Assembly: GCF_001653235.2 (NCBI RefSeq)
Contig: NC_035792.1
Span: forward strand, 4,216,001 to 4,280,000
Reading direction: 5' to 3'
DNA from: Pochonia chlamydosporia 170
Lineage: Eukaryota; Ascomycota; Sordariomycetes; Hypocreales; Clavicipitaceae
DNA length: 64,000 nt
In this document: in pieces, positions 1-10,202 of the stretch
How positions within the stretch are numbered: position 1 is the first letter of the stretch
Layout: the number at the start of each line of letters is the position of its first letter
Position numbers and translations under genes: made by a program
The notes under the pieces: model-generated
Told to the model about the DNA's origin: nothing
Database searches by the model: none
What the model saw: the letters and a program-made list of their open reading frames with translations, nothing else

Positions 1-974
1 AATTACAGTTATTCCCATGGTGCAGGATCCGAATTCCCTGTCGCACATTACGAATGGCATTGACGGTGCGTTCTCTTGGTACGCCTGGCCGACGGATGGG
101 GGGAACAGTGTTATCAAGGGGCCCATGACAACATTTTGGGATGACAAGTTCCTTCAGAATCTCGGAGATAAGCCGTACATGGCGCGTAAGTGTACCTGCT
201 GTGTCGTTGCGAAATGTCCCTCTGACTGACTTTGTTAGCCGTCTCGCCTTGGTTCTTCACCCACTTCAACACCAAGAACTGGGTGTTTATCTGTGAGGAG
301 CAGCCCAGTCTTCGATGGCAGCAGATGCTTGAAATGAAGCCGGCGCTCGTTGAAATCATTACCTGGAACGGTAGGCTCTTCAGCTCTCCATCAACGTGGA
401 ACAAGCTAACTCCCTGGCAGATTTTGGCGAAAGCCACTACATCTCGTATGTTTAACACACCTGGCATAATAATTACAAGGAGACCTAACAATTATCCAGC
501 GACGATGAGCCTCACCACAGCGACGACGGCTCCTCCCAATGGGCAAACGGATTCCCCCACGGCGGCTGGCGCAAACTCATGAAGCCCTACATCGCCGCCT
601 ACAAGACCGGCGCATCAGAGCCCAAAGTCGACGCAGACGAGCTCGTCTACTGGTACCGCCCAACACCAAAGGACACTGCCTGCAGCGCCGACAACGTCGG
701 CGACTCCAGAGGAAAGGAGCTGCTGGAGGACTTGGTCTTTGTGAGCACCCTGTTGACCGCGCCGGGTGAACTTACCGTGAAGAGCGGCTCTCAGCAGGCG
801 GTTACGGTACAGGCACCGGCTGGCATCCACACGTTCAACTTTACCATGGGTGTTGGGTCGCAGGACTTTTCGGTTTCAAGAGGCGGAAGTAAGGTTATTG
901 GGGGGACTAGTCCCAAGGATATTAGCAGTTCGTGCACTACTTTCAACTACAATGCGTATGTTGGGTCTTTTTAA
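1..974 (+). CDS. Glycoside hydrolase family 71 alpha-1,3-glucanase (mutanase), 3' part
   Basis: The C-terminal part of a GH71 enzyme, which hydrolyses alpha-1,3-glucan of fungal cell walls and is normally secreted. The 5' end lies outside the window. Four exons fit: up to 185, 239-370, 421-445 and 500-974; introns 186-238, 371-420 and 446-499 are all GT-AG and keep frame. Family landmarks are DGAFSWYAWP, KPYMAPVSPWFF and the hallmark WNDFGESHYI, which is rebuilt exactly across introns 2 and 3 and supports the splicing. The last ~120 residues form the usual beta-rich tail (VYWYRPTPKDTAC onward) ending in NAYVGSF. The bases AATTACAG at 1-8 could themselves be an intron acceptor, so the true start of this exon is uncertain. 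No disruption is seen. Confidence 0.9.
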
Positions 975-2268
975 GACGAGTGCAGATGGGATTTGGTGGA
1001 ATGTATATAAGTAAGGGGGAGTGAAAACTAAGCTGGTGCTCTTATTGGAGCGAATAGCCTGGTATTACGTACAAGTGCAGCAAGATACTCGGGGTAACGC
1101 AGGACAGCCACAATTAGCACCTATACGCAGAATCCTACCCAATCTACATGTTATACCTTCACGCCATCTAGCTGGAAAGAACATAGCTCCGTCCCCCATG
1201 TTTCGAGAAGCGATGGCGCTACAGGCCGGATATTAGGCTGAATAAAGGTCTATTCCCGACCTGTTCAATGTTTATTAAGAAACAAGCTTGTTTTGCACTC
1301 TATATCGGCTATTGAGCACGTTGTCGGGTATTATAGGCTTGACAGTCATATGCCGAGGAGTAAGTGCTGTGGTGAAGGTCCGAATAGATGCTGGGAGGCC
1401 CTGCATCGCAACGATGTTGATATTTTCCACGACTCAATTTTTGGTGAATACGAGTTCTATCTTGTCATGGAGAGTTTGTTACGTTGCATTTGGAGTTGCC
1501 ATGTTACAGTTTTGCTTGGCCTGGGGAGGTGGGAGTTGCTGAGGTCGAGCAGTACCAAATGCCCAAGGTGATGGCGTTTCAAACGCTGGTGTGTCCAGTG
1601 CCTGAGTACCACTTGATCGAAAAGATGATGTCCATTGCATTCAACGAACAACAGTCCGGAGCATGGGATGACGGCATATGACTGTCGTTGGGCCTTGATA
1701 TCTTGCAATCCCTCGCCTTCTTTTTCTCGTTGCCTACTATTTCCCCATGTCGGGCGCAGGTAAATGCAAACACGGAGTTCAAAATTTTGATTGAGGCAGT
1801 GTTGCACCTCGCCCAATGTCTCACATCTCCAAATCCGCTTGGGTGCGGTGGAGAGGAGTGCAGAGGATATAACAAGGCAAGCAATATTGCAGCATGCCAA
1901 ACTGATCTAAGAGCTGCTCAGCCTGGCAACTACTGATGTTATTCGCTGACGAGACCAGCAGGCCGCCAAGTGAGGCTGTCGACATACATTATGCATTGCA
2001 CTGCCCACCAGACCAAGGACATCTGAGCACCATACCCTGCCTACAGCTGATCACAGCTCTGTGCTTAGCCGGCAAGGGATCAGAGCATGTTGGCGCACCA
2101 TTCAATGTTGGCGGGGGGCGACGTCACTGTACTGCACGTAGGCCCTTTATGCCCAGAGCTTCCAGATACTACTTCTCAGCTCAAATAAGCTGTAGTCCCA
2201 AATTCTCGAGCATTTCATCCTTACCATTCTTGTTATACTGGAGCAGCTGAAAGGTTCTACTAACTATC
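975..2268. other. Intergenic, no supported gene
   Basis: About 1.3 kb between the GH71 gene and the HET gene. Short open frames occur on both strands, but none has a recognisable motif or a splicing pattern that extends it. I see no RNA gene. The last few hundred bases presumably carry the promoter of the HET gene; no clear TATA box stands out. Confidence 0.5.
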
Positions 2269-2847
2269 ATGTGTTCCAATCAGCAAAATCTGGTCGAATG
2301 CTCCAGCACAACCGGCCTGCTAAACAGATTGTGTAGTAGCTGCAGGTCATGTTTTCCATCCCAGTCTCCTTGGCCATGGGTGATGGAGTTCTTTCTGACG
2401 GAAGACATAGACGGAGTAACCCTGCGATACACTTCCATCATAGATATTCATGGTTCTATGCTGAGAGGATGTCATCTGTGTTCCTTAATGTTAGCGGCAT
2501 TGGAAGGAGGAACAATCATCGAAATGCCGTACGAGCCCTGGATAAATAACACTCAATATCAGATACAGATGCTCCCGGATGTCGGAGGCTTTGTTATGCA
2601 ACTTAGGAACATGGAAATCGGCACAGTCACGGATTTGCATTTCAAACCCGTGTATCCGTGCCCAAGCCCTGGACCAAGTCTTAGATGGACGTTGCGCTCG
2701 GACGAAATGGGAACACCCACTCGAATAGACGCGATACAAACAGTCTTTCACACCAACTTTTGCGCTATGAGAATCCAGCAGGTCCATAAATGGCTCCAGG
2801 TTTGTGCTAATGAGCACTCTGGTTGCAATAAATTAAGAAAGCGATGA
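2269..2847 (+). pseudogene. HET-type protein, N-terminal segment (ORF 1 of an ATGA-overlapping pair)
   Basis: A 192-residue frame matching the N-terminal region of fungal HET (heterokaryon incompatibility) proteins, with Cys-rich LCSSCRSCF and the later GCHLCSLML, ending in a W-L-x2-C-x4-H-x2-C segment (WLQVCANEHSGCN) that normally leads straight into the HET domain. It stops with TGA at 2845-2847, and the next frame starts with ATG at 2844, giving an ATGA overlap. The second frame has a TAA only about 12 bases upstream of its ATG, so a single shift would have to lie within roughly 2832-2845, an A-rich stretch. No GT-AG intron bridges the frames without removing the conserved RLIDIG. The likeliest reading is a frameshifted HET gene (mutation or assembly error); translational coupling is an alternative. 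Confidence 0.75.
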
Positions 2848-4403
2848 CTTGCGTAGGAACTTCGACTATGCGCCTGATCGACATCGGCATGGATTCAGAT
2901 TCAAATATCCACGTCATTGAGGTTGACAGCAAAACAAATACCTTGGAATACATAACCTTAAGCTATCGATGGAACACAGAAACAGGGAGAACAAGCCTTA
3001 GGAAAGAGAACAAACAGGAGTTTTACACGTCAATCCCTACAAATCGTTGGCCGCAGATATATCGCGATGCTGTAGTAGTAGCACGTCAACTTGGCGTTCG
3101 CTATCTGTGGATAGACTCACTTTGCATTGTGCAATACGACGACAACGACTGGGCAGACCAAGTGATGTTAATGGACAGCATATACAGCAATGGGCTGCTG
3201 AATCTTGCGGGTATCCAAGCGGACAAATTGCCAGGACTTGCCGCAGATAGAAATCCGTTGACAGTCGCGCCATGTCTCTTGACAAATGATATAGAGTCGG
3301 ACGCTGTCAAGAACTGGCTTTGTTTCAGTCCTGACAATATACGACGCGTTGACAGCGCTCCTCTGTACAACAGAGGTTGGACTTTTCAGGAGCGCTTATT
3401 ATCAAAGCGGACCGTTCATTTTGGGGACCAACTCTTTTGGGAATGCGCCTGTTTGCGAGCGTCTGAGACGTTTCCGCTGGGAACAGATAACCCAGATCAT
3501 CCCGAGGTCCTTGACGACGCGATTATTCGACTCAAGGTAGAGCTGCAAAATTCGACGGAGTGCAGTGTACCAGGTGAAGACATGCGACGCTCAGAACTCC
3601 CATACCTCGGCCATCCAGGCCTTCACAGGCTGTGGTGCACCATTGTGCGATGCTATTCTCGGACGCAACTATCGAAGGCCGGCGACAAGCTTGCGGCACT
3701 TAGGGGTGTCGTTGATCGAGTTATCCTTCGATTTGGTCTCTCCAGGGAAGACTACACAGCTGGCCTATGGAAACCATGCCTTCTGCACCAACTGCTCTGG
3801 GCTCGAGATGGGCCTGACTATTCCGCTGCTCATGAGCAACTTGCAACTTGCCTTGCAACCTACTTTCCTTCGTGGTCTTGGGCCAGCTGCCCTCTTGAAA
3901 CAAGCTTCATTCAGCTGGAGAGCGCCTTGGTGCGATCGTTCGTCAAACTGGCTGACATTCGACATGCTGAAGACAATGTAAATTCCCCAGGTCTAGCGCA
4001 AATAGTCCTCAGTGGTCGGCTTATCGCATGTCCAAACATCACACGTCGGTTAGCTTTAAACGAGAGGTCACTGATTTTCGAGGCAACGGCCAGTGTCGGC
4101 ACTGGTAAATCGAGTGCCAAGTTCAACCTGAAGGTAGAACTAGACGGGCCATTTTCGCATTCGTGTGATCAAGTGGATATCCTGCCAGTGATGCAACCAA
4201 TTGGTGGTAATATCTTGGGTCTTGTACTAAGTCTTCAGGGAAGTAGTATGGGAAAGGCATCATATCGTCGTCTTGGAGTGTTTGTGTGTGATGCAACACC
4301 TTTGAAAGACCTGCTTTGGCTTTCATGCGCGATAACTAGGGAAGGCCTAACATCACAGCTAGAGGCTTGTCTCGACACATTGACGCCATTTTGTATCCTG
4401 TAG
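2844..4403 (+). CDS. HET-domain protein, main segment (ORF 2)
   Basis: A 519-residue frame carrying a whole HET domain from about residue 30 to 190. HET domains trigger cell death when genetically different hyphae fuse. Visible blocks are MRLIDIG, YITLSYRWN (usually SYCWG, so Cys-to-Arg and Gly-to-Asn here), VRYLWIDSLCIVQ with DWADQVMLMDSIYSNG, and YNRGWTFQERLLS. The long C-terminal tail (LWARDGP, FPSWSWAS) is also typical of this large class. It overlaps the upstream frame by four bases (ATGA) and was clearly once continuous with it. The frame itself is intact over 1.5 kb, so decay is recent or the shift is an assembly error. Its specific incompatibility partner cannot be told from sequence. 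Confidence 0.85.
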   Translation: MTCVGTSTMRLIDIGMDSDSNIHVIEVDSKTNTLEYITLSYRWNTETGRTSLRKENKQEFYTSIPTNRWPQIYRDAVVVARQLGVRYLWIDSLCIVQYDDNDWADQVMLMDSIYSNGLLNLAGIQADKLPGLAADRNPLTVAPCLLTNDIESDAVKNWLCFSPDNIRRVDSAPLYNRGWTFQERLLSKRTVHFGDQLFWECACLRASETFPLGTDNPDHPEVLDDAIIRLKVELQNSTECSVPGEDMRRSELPYLGHPGLHRLWCTIVRCYSRTQLSKAGDKLAALRGVVDRVILRFGLSREDYTAGLWKPCLLHQLLWARDGPDYSAAHEQLATCLATYFPSWSWASCPLETSFIQLESALVRSFVKLADIRHAEDNVNSPGLAQIVLSGRLIACPNITRRLALNERSLIFEATASVGTGKSSAKFNLKVELDGPFSHSCDQVDILPVMQPIGGNILGLVLSLQGSSMGKASYRRLGVFVCDATPLKDLLWLSCAITREGLTSQLEACLDTLTPFCIL

Positions 4404-4804
4404 ACTGCGGCACAGCACTGTGCAGTTTATGTATACATCTAGTTAGCCACGTCTGTTTTATGTTTATACAGGCGAGTGGCGCTGTGCGTGGGCTCAGCGA
4501 CGGACAGACTTGGTTCTTGTAACTGAGCGAGACGGAGACTTTACCGGGTAAACACATTGCTCGCCTGGAGCATTGCATGCCATGTACTGCGGTTTGGGAG
4601 GAGAAACACCTAACTGGTTGGGTCAGCCCTGTGCAAAAAGCTTCACTCGAGAGGCGACGTATGTGACCACTCCGACAATAGACTGGTCTTTCCAGCCACC
4701 GAGCTCAAGCAAATACTTTACCCACACACCATATGGCGACTTGGAAGATTTCTTAATTTTTCTTTCGTCTTTCTAATCATCTCCCCCTTCCTCCAACGCG
4801 GAAT
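4404..4804. other. Intergenic, no supported gene
   Basis: About 400 bases downstream of the HET gene. No motif-bearing frame, RNA gene or clear repeat is visible. A short acceptor-like TTTTCAG ends at 4810, just inside the coding-like stretch that follows. Confidence 0.4.
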
Positions 4805-4976
4805 TTTCAGGTATGATATGTCTTGCTTTCCGTGGGGGCTTGAGGTGCTGTGTTGTAACAGTCCAAGCGAGTATATTGACAACTGGCTAGGCGCCTATGA
4901 CAAGTACCTAAAGCTAAAGGAGAAGGAGAAAAAGGAGCTAGAAAAGGGGGAGCTTGAGAGCTTAAGAAATGAATAG
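4805..4976 (+). pseudogene. Short coding-like remnant, 3' end of an unknown gene
   Basis: An open stretch of 56 codons, too short to be called a gene with confidence. It reads YDMSCFPWGLEVLCC, then SEYIDNWLGAYDKY and a Lys/Glu-rich tail (KLKEKEKKELEK) before TAG at 4974-4976. An ATG at 4817 would allow a 52-residue peptide. The amphipathic, charged tail looks protein-like, while the surrounding DNA does not. I do not recognise the family. It may be the last exon of a decayed gene, or chance. Confidence 0.3.
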
Positions 4977-5204
4977 CGACAATATCGCTTGCGGTTGGTC
5001 CCGGAGCGGCAGGCTACTTAAGTAGGATGGAACATTGAAGGAGCCCGATGGTGTCTGGGAATAAATATAAATATCAAAATATATGCCGCCGCACATCCCG
5101 TTCTTGTCTCAACTACAGGACAACATTGAATGCACCAGGACATGTCCACTGGTCTGCTAGCAGCTGAGCCTCAAGAACTGGACATGGAGGCCGCTTGTGC
5201 TCAA

Positions 5205-5606
5205 TCAAGTCCAGCCCCAACACCTGTCAGTTATGGTGGTGTCGGGTCTCCAAATGTCCCACTTGTGCTGTGCATCAATGGGACTTGTGCCTGCATACCC
5301 ATACACATCTAGACCGACGTCCAGCTTCTCGTGCAGGCCGATGTGGTAACTTGGATTGTTGCAGGCGTTGGCGCCGATGGTGACGCTGAGGTCGCCTTTC
5401 AGCTCAGGGGCCTTGACCGCCACGCCGACCTCGTAGCCCCACCAGAGCACGGACGCTATAGCGTGGATGGCAAGGTATCCGAACACATCGGTGTCGGCTG
5501 TGGCGTCGACGGACATGGAGCCCATCACTGTGGGTGTAGTCATTTCGGTCCTTACCACACCGTTGGAAGAACTGGGTTTCTCACGGCTACACGGCACTCT
5601 AGGCAC
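5205..5606 (-). pseudogene. Truncated 3' fragment of a secreted-type fungal protein gene
   Basis: A 133-codon minus-strand frame whose codon use (mostly C or G at third positions from about 5230 to 5500) contrasts with the flanking DNA. The C-terminal half reads GVAVKAPELKGDLSV, GANACNNPSYHIG and LDVGLDVYGYAG before a stop at 5205. This beta-rich pattern with an isolated Cys faintly resembles the C-terminal tails of large fungal secreted proteins such as some GH18 chitinases, but I am not sure of that assignment. The first ~30 residues are low quality and there is no signal peptide, so the piece looks cut off at its 5' end. I read it as a relic of a larger gene. Confidence 0.4.
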
Positions 5607-6751
5607 CCCGGTAACCTAGATGTGAGAGATTAATTATAGGCCCCTTGTTCCTTGATACACCCTAGATTTCAAGTTCTAGATGAAAAAATAAATCTTATTT
5701 GGGAGCAGAAGCGATGCCGTCGCGTATGAGGTCAGAAGTGGAATTCTTATATTAACGATTTTACTGTGAGCTACAATCTTAGGCGGATTTCCCTCCCAGA
5801 TAAACTTGCAATAGGGCTAACCTACACCATTTCAGAAATAGTCATATCATACCTATAATATACTGGGCATAAAGCCCAGAAATATAGAAAACAGAAAATA
5901 CCCCAGGACAAAGTGACTGGCCATTTATGTCGGGTACTATCCCGAGCTACGCCCGGTACCTAAGACCTGGCTGTGCCGGTTCTGCAATTAACTTATTTCG
6001 CTTAGTCCTAACGACCACTCCTTCACTAGGAACCCAAGGCTCGCTTCGAGCCGTTTACCTTCGCAAGGTGGGTCCAAGGTGCCTACTCTCCTTTGTAGGC
6101 TTTACGCACTTCCCAATCCAGTAATGTGGCTGAAGCCACGGGGCATCACGTATTTTGATTTTCTATTGTTGCTGTGAAGACAACAAGTCATATAAAGACG
6201 AAGATTCTATGATTCGCCACATCGTACGTACGGCCACTCTTCGATGACAGTCGCGGTTAGATTAGCCGGTCGGGCTCCCGCCGAAAAAAACTGTTCACTG
6301 CATAGGACTCCAAGAGGAAGTTGATACTTGAGAGCGAGGAAATGTTAAGAATCCAGTCAACCAATACTGGGTGGCCATGGACTGGGCTGAGGTCGTAGTC
6401 GCCGATGTAGTCAAGGCAGAGTGCCTGGAAATTCAAATCTAAGACAAGAACGTCATGTTGTTCCTGTCGCAAGCTAGGCAACAAGCTAACAAGTAAAAGA
6501 AGGCAACTATCCTGTTGTAGGGGAGCATAAAGTCCGGATCATTGTTGGTATCATTTTCAATAGCTTTTCATGCATGTAGTCATTAGCATGGGGCGTGCAC
6601 CGCAATAGTTATTTGCTGACATTACCAATAAATTATGACATACACATATATCTTATCCCAAGCTCGTCTAGGCCGGTATCCGGAAGAATTGGCTCGCTTA
6701 TTAGAGAACATGGTAAGTTAGTTAGTTGAAGGAAGGCCAGCAGTCTGGCAA
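5607..6751. other. Intergenic, with a small hairpin and a shared 15-mer
   Basis: No gene is supported. A short perfect hairpin lies at 6126-6139 (GTGGC, loop TGAA, GCCAC), resembling the core of the hairpin at 37322-37346. The 15-mer TCCTGTTGTAGGGGA at 6510-6524 recurs at 16234-16248. The stretch 5940-6140 is relatively GC-rich with several small inverted repeats and could be a fragment of a mobile element, but I cannot name it. Confidence 0.35.
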
Positions 6752-6759
6752 ATATATAA
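6752..6759 (+). promoter_or_regulatory. Putative TATA box of the phospholipase gene
   Basis: ATATATAA about 75-80 bases upstream of the phospholipase ATG at 6833, a usual distance for a fungal core promoter. Assigned by position and consensus only. Confidence 0.5.
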
Positions 6760-6832
6760 GTCTCGATTCCAGATGGTAAACCATTGAGTAAGTCTCATTA
6801 CATTTCTCAGCCAAATCAAATAATACTTCGTT

Positions 6833-7357
6833 ATGGTTTTGCTAGTACTGCTCTGCAAAATGATGCTTATGGGGGCTTTTGTTACACGCGCCACCGTCTC
6901 TGGCGCGTCTCCAAGTCGATCTCCCAACTCTGCTAGCCTCGTGCGGAATGAAGATGGCAGTTGCACGAGTGCTGGCAAAGTGGCCGAGACAGACAGACTG
7001 CTCTTTAATGTTGACATGATCACTTTCACAAGGGCTCGGGATGCTCAGAACCCGCCTTGCTTAGACTGGTCATCCGATGGCTGCACCCACGTGCCTGATG
7101 CTAAGCATGGGATATTCGACTTCCGAGCCAGCTGCCGAAGACACGACTTCGGGTACCGGAACGCCAAGGCGCAAGGGCGCTGCTCTCAGCACTTTAAGAA
7201 GCGTGTTGACCAGAACTTCAAGGCAGACATGAAGCGCTGGTGTAAAGACAATGTCAGCTGGTTTTGGCATCCGCTGAAGAGGGCGAAGTGTGCCTCGGCT
7301 GCAGAGGTCTACTATGGAGGGGTGCGAGAACTCGGGAACACGGCTTGGTGCAAGTAA
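6833..7357 (+). CDS. Secreted phospholipase A2, fungal/prokaryotic type
   Basis: A 174-residue single-exon protein of the small secreted phospholipase A2 family shared by fungi and bacteria (group XIV-like), which releases fatty acid from the sn-2 position of phospholipids. It begins with a hydrophobic signal-like segment (MVLLVLLCKMMLMGAF). The catalytic block is complete: CLDWSSDGCTHVPD, then FDFRASCRRHDFGYRN, with the His-Asp pair in CRRHD, followed by a second helix (RVDQNFKADMKRWC) and Cys residues able to form the two usual disulfides. A TATA-like box sits about 80 bases upstream. It is an intact island between decayed fragments in an accessory region. Secreted enzymes of this type are known in ascomycetes; its biological target here is unknown. 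Confidence 0.9.
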   Translation: MVLLVLLCKMMLMGAFVTRATVSGASPSRSPNSASLVRNEDGSCTSAGKVAETDRLLFNVDMITFTRARDAQNPPCLDWSSDGCTHVPDAKHGIFDFRASCRRHDFGYRNAKAQGRCSQHFKKRVDQNFKADMKRWCKDNVSWFWHPLKRAKCASAAEVYYGGVRELGNTAWCK

Positions 7358-7653
7358 GATGCTATTGCCTTTCGTATTGCTTCTATGACGGCTTATCGGG
7401 AAGGACAAAGTTTCGCTTGCGACGTCCTCCAAAGCTACTTATGCCCTTGCTGAGCCATCGCTCTATTCGGTGGTCCACCTTGAGAATAAAACAGCACTCC
7501 TCAAGTTTTCCCACAAATTAGCATCCCAAATGCACCTATGTAAATCAGTTTGGTCATTTCGAGTCAGCGTGAATGTCAACTGGTGGCGCCTCGACCTCAT
7601 TCAGCACTTTCCCTTGCTACAGAAGTTTGTCTTTCAACCCGGGTTTGACTTTT

Positions 7654-7850
7654 ATGGAGCAGGAAGGCCTACAGCGTAAAGACGGTTAGACGCTACTGTG
7701 GTTAGCCGCCGAAAAGGGGCACAAGGATATCACTCAGCTGCTCGTCGACAAGAGCCAACGTTGAGTCAAAAGACGGCTACGGTTGACGCCGCTGTCGTGG
7801 GCCCTCATGTGCGGCGGGCAAGAGGCCATCATAATTGCACTTCGGTATTC
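7654..7850 (+). pseudogene. Ankyrin-repeat remnant with stops and a frameshift
   Basis: Translation from 7654 gives EQEGLQRKDG, a stop, then TLLWLAAEKGHKDITQLLVDK, which is an almost perfect ankyrin repeat (the TPLxxAAxxGHxxIxxLLL pattern). After a frame change NVESKDGYG precedes another stop, and a third frame gives TPLSWALMCGGQEAI, the start of the next repeat. Two premature stops and shifts within 200 bases show a dead gene. Ankyrin arrays of this style occur at the C-termini of fungal STAND/NLR-like proteins, so this may be all that is left of one. No other repeats are visible on either side. Confidence 0.65.
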
Positions 7851-8082
7851 TTGTTATGGCATGCCACTCTCGGGTCCAAGACAATCATTTCATTCATGCT
7901 GTAGTATTCAAAGTGTTTTCTTTTCTTCACGCAAAATATATAAAAGAGTGAATACAATATAATCAACTGTCAACGGCTGTAGCTTTCACCCCTTGTTCGT
8001 ACTCTCCAAAGTTTGAAAGACAAAAAAAATCAAAAAAAAAAAAAAATCACAAACAGTCATCGCACTAGCCACTCAAAACACT

Positions 8083-8618
8083 TCACTCGCAGAGACCATT
8101 GCAGACATAAAGTCCAGCAAAGCCGCAGCCCTCTGAAAACATGTTATTTTCTACGCAGAAGACCATCACCGGAGATGTAACTTACTGTTTGTGAAGTTAC
8201 AATTCGACAACTTATACTTGCAGATTTGGGCACCGTCACAGTACGGATCCTGATCCGCGCACTCGCAAGTAGGTGCTCTGCCAACTAGGGCAGCTCTTCG
8301 AGCCGGCTTGCTCTCGCCATCTCCGCCGTTCAGGATCCTCTTGCACTCGGCAGGACCAAAGGAAGCCTGACAGGCCGCGCGGGCTTCGTGAATGTCGTGC
8401 ACCGCATAGTCACTTACGAGACGCTTGACTCGCTCAAGTACAGCCGTTTGGTCGGCGTTGAGGGAGCGAAGATTCTCAGTGTGGTACTTCTGAAGTCGTG
8501 TGAGTTGCTCAGGGGCGATGTGGCGGAGATAGACATCTCGATCGTGGAGGTCGGCAGTCACGCCATTGATGGCAAGGGCCGCAGAGGCAATAATCTGGAA
8601 GAAAGTTTGAGGGTGCAT
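8083..8618 (-). CDS. Small secreted cysteine-rich protein with a possible Kex2 site
   Basis: Two exons on the minus strand (8186-8618 and 8083-8132; GT-AG intron 8133-8185) give 160 residues. I chose the ATG at 8618 because a clean signal peptide follows it (MHPQTFFQIIASAALAINGVTA). A charged pro-region of ~100 residues follows, then a dibasic ARR site and a compact C-terminal domain with eight Cys, starting APTCECADQDPYC and ending VCNGLCE. Six of the eight Cys fall before the intron and its splice restores the last three-Cys run, which supports the model. The layout (signal, pro-region, dibasic site, Cys-rich module) is that of fungal effectors, defensin-like antimicrobials or peptide toxins, but I recognise no specific family. 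Confidence 0.75.
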
Positions 8619-10202
8619 TTTTGTGCTGTGGTATATATTTTTGGCAGAAAGGTGATTATTAACAGTGGTGATTATGTTGAGTGTTGAGTTGAATCTGACG
8701 AGGTTTATTAGTAGGGAATGGAGAGAGATATTTATACTTGACATTCTTCACGTCTGCCTCGCTCAGAACTTGTTCTCTTGCCGCAACGGGTTGATCAACA
8801 AGAGATGAGCAACATAGTTCTCAAACATAGCCAAGAGACACTGCAACACGAATATCAGCTGGGATGCTTTTGGACGTGTTTACCCCGGGGGTTGAATAAG
8901 TCCACATCGAGTCCAAACCAATTGAGGGTCGCATCTCCTGAAAGCTGAATCGTATTCCTACTCGTACTATGCGAAGTAACGCTGTTGATGCTATGTCTGA
9001 CGTCGATATACACTCAAGCCCAATCAATTCACAGCCCTACCTACACATGTGTTCGGTCCTGTTTTTTAGGTGACGCAACGGAGTAGCTGAGACGTTCAAA
9101 CGATGTGCATCTTAGGTTAATGTAGGGAGGGCACAGCTGACGAATCAGGTCGCTCGGAAGCTAAGATCGGCTTACAAGGGGTAGGTTGATTGTTTCTGGT
9201 AATTCGTAACTAAGTCTCTTAACCATAAAAATAAAGTATCTGGACATGCTGTATTAGTGACTCTGGCAAGTTGTGGCGGTTCTCAAGCCGAGTTACGGAA
9301 CCTCCAACAAGAGGCAACCAAACACGTTATTAAAAGCTCGGTAGTGTAAGAGGAATTTACACCTTGGTCAAAATTACTCGTCATAATTGCTCCCCTGATC
9401 CTTTAGCCTTGACGCACTCTGTTGTGCGTAAACAATCATTTTGGAGCGCTTCCAGGTGTCATGGTCAATACAAAGATGGGCTTGGGGGACATGCCGATCC
9501 GTAGGTCTTGCATCAGGCTGACTGAGTCGACGGAGCCTTCGGCTCAGCCCTAAGCAGATCATGTCCGAATTTGTTCAAACCCATCACTGTTCCGTATTTT
9601 CCTGGCATCAGCTGAGAAAAAGTGACTTAGAGTTTGGTTCAGCGCACTTTACCTAAACACACATATGGAACTACTCCAGATCGGCTACTTCTGTATCCTC
9701 TTCGTTGGTTGCGACAATGTCGATCACAGCGGGTCGTATTGTGATACGTGCTGATGCATCCATGATTCAGCCTCACTGCTACGCAAGCTCAAAGGTATTG
9801 TTTTCTTGCGTTCGTTGGGAATTGCTCTCACCATGCCGGCAACCAAGCAACAGCGCTCAACGATTGAATCCCCAACGAGGCACCTATCTTACCTGGGTAT
9901 TGTCAATGGATGTAACCACTACTATTAATTGGACTTGTGGAAGTTCTCTTTTACCGGCCTTTTGGCTACATTGTAACTTTGGCAACTAGCCTTTCTCTTG
10001 TCTCATGAATTTGACACTAAGTTGGTGAAATAGAAATGTGACGTAGGTCAGGGGACAGCATATACCAACATGCACGCCCCCTCAAAAAATTGAAACCCCG
10101 AGTCTTAACGCTTTCGTATCTCGCAAGGTCAAGAGATTGGTTGTTGATTTTGACTTGGTAGGTGTGCCATGGGATTTGTTTTTCTGCTATATCTAGGTCG
10201 AT
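8619..10202. other. Intergenic, no supported gene
   Basis: About 1.6 kb without a convincing frame. Short minus-strand stretches around 9374-9560 look vaguely coding but carry no motif and have no plausible start or splice structure. I see no RNA gene. Confidence 0.4.
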
